DNA of 6,777 nucleotides, taken from assembly GCA_950060715.1 (NCBI GenBank), contig CATLVA010000081.1:1-6777 (forward strand), read 5' to 3'. Positions 6,229-6,777 of the stretch are shown in pieces (position 1 is the stretch's first letter; each line of letters opens with the position of its first letter). The translations under genes and the position numbers were made by a program. Below the pieces are notes generated by a model that was not told the DNA's origin, searched no databases, and saw nothing but the letters and a program-made list of their open reading frames with translations. The stretch is from an uncultured Oligoflexia bacterium. GTDB taxonomy: Bacteria > Bdellovibrionota > Bacteriovoracia > Bacteriovoracales > Bacteriovoracaceae.

Positions 6229-6777
6229 AGGAGTTCCTTAATATGTTTATAGACGTTTTGGGCCACGATTTCATGCCCCTTTTCATTAGGGTGTATTCCA
6301 TCTTCAATATTCAGTTCTGCTTTACCTGCAACTCCCTCAATTAGAAATGGAATGCTGGGAATTTTGTACTTTGAAATTATGTCCTTATACATTTGTCGAA
6401 AAGCTTTTCCATACTCTTCCCCGTAATTTGGAGGTACTTGCATTCCCGCGATAACGACTTTAACTTTTTCTTGTTGGCACTTCTCGATAAACTTTTCTAG
6501 ATTAGCTTTACTCACATCGACCTTAATTCCACGCAAACCATCATTTGCGCCTAAGGCTAGGATGATCATATCTGGCTTACTTCTTAAAAACCACGTCAAG
6601 CGACTCATAGCTGATGATGTCGTTGAGCCTGAGATACCACCATTGATCACTTTATAATTATGACCATTTTTTTGAATCATTTTCTCAAGAACTGCCGGAT
6701 AAGCCTTTTCTTTTGAAAGACCATACCCTTCCGTTATGGAATCACCTATGATGACTAGTTTTTTCGGGGCTTGATCA
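6225..6777 (-). CDS. tesA: TesA-like SGNH hydrolase / arylesterase (lysophospholipase L1), 5'-partial
   Basis: The reading frame is open to the window end, so the start and any signal peptide lie outside; 183 residues are visible. All SGNH blocks are present: GDSITEGYG near the start (nucleophile Ser13 of the visible part), GGISGST (oxyanion Gly50), LGANDGLRG (Asn78) and DGIHPNEKG (Asp159/His162). LGANDGLRG and VPPNYGEEYGKAF closely resemble E. coli TesA (GGNDGLRG, PANYGRRYNEAF), a periplasmic thioesterase/lysophospholipase/arylesterase. A start at ATG 6680 would remove the GDS nucleophile block and is therefore wrong. The gene precedes ybbA with a 4-nt ATGA overlap, matching the widespread tesA-ybbA-ybbP neighbourhood, although in E. 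coli tesA is transcribed divergently. Its physiological substrate is not predictable from sequence. Confidence 0.92.
   Translation of the reverse strand, partial: DQAPKKLVIIGDSITEGYGLSKEKAYPAVLEKMIQKNGHNYKVINGGISGSTTSSAMSRLTWFLRSKPDMIILALGANDGLRGIKVDVSKANLEKFIEKCQQEKVKVVIAGMQVPPNYGEEYGKAFRQMYKDIISKYKIPSIPFLIEGVAGKAELNIEDGIHPNEKGHEIVAQNVYKHIKELL

Noticed and set aside
6225..6680. Esterase starting at ATG 6680 as a truncated enzyme
   Set aside because: The frame stays open upstream to the window end and includes the GDS nucleophile block, so the gene is simply cut by the window, not truncated.

Overview
The window is AT-rich, gene-dense bacterial DNA from a Gram-negative organism: it carries an ExbB/ExbD proton channel, a periplasmic SGNH esterase and a heavy-metal RND fragment. 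The protein style (exbB-exbD-FecR cluster, low GC, lysine/isoleucine-rich proteins) suggests a low-GC Bdellovibrionota such as Bacteriovoracales. This is an inference from composition and gene style; there is no rRNA or other marker here. No tRNA, rRNA, CRISPR array or insertion sequence was seen.

Layout. (a) Positions 1-1858, minus strand: exbB, exbD and a FecR-domain gene form a tight operon behind a good sigma70-like promoter at 1882-1911. The third gene is the oddest object in the window. It starts as an exported FecR-domain protein from a TTG codon at 942, then runs in frame, with no stop, into the middle of a CusA/CzcA-type heavy-metal RND transporter, and leaves the window at position 1. 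The first ~300 residues of a normal RND pump (TM1 and the first porter half) are absent. This is either a real gene fusion or a chimeric assembly join. (b) 1927-2589, minus strand: a DedA-family membrane protein. (c) 2663-3031, plus strand: a stand-alone CheY-like receiver domain, divergent from dedA. (d) 3023-6777, minus strand: a TesA-like SGNH esterase (start beyond the window), a YbbA-like ABC ATPase and a YbbP-like 10-TM permease, linked by two ATGA overlaps. The permease gene ends inside the receiver gene (9-bp convergent overlap).

How the genes work together. ExbB/ExbD would turn proton motive force into mechanical work in the envelope; the downstream FecR-type periplasmic protein may act with them, though no TonB or receptor is visible. 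TesA-YbbA-YbbP is a conserved partnership: the ABC pair resembles the type VII, MacB/Lol-like mechanotransmission or extrusion systems, and the esterase probably acts in the periplasm on lipids or esters handled by it. The receiver and DedA are stand-alone genes with no visible partner.

Every stretch longer than 75 bp is covered by a gene, so there are no unexplained long gaps.
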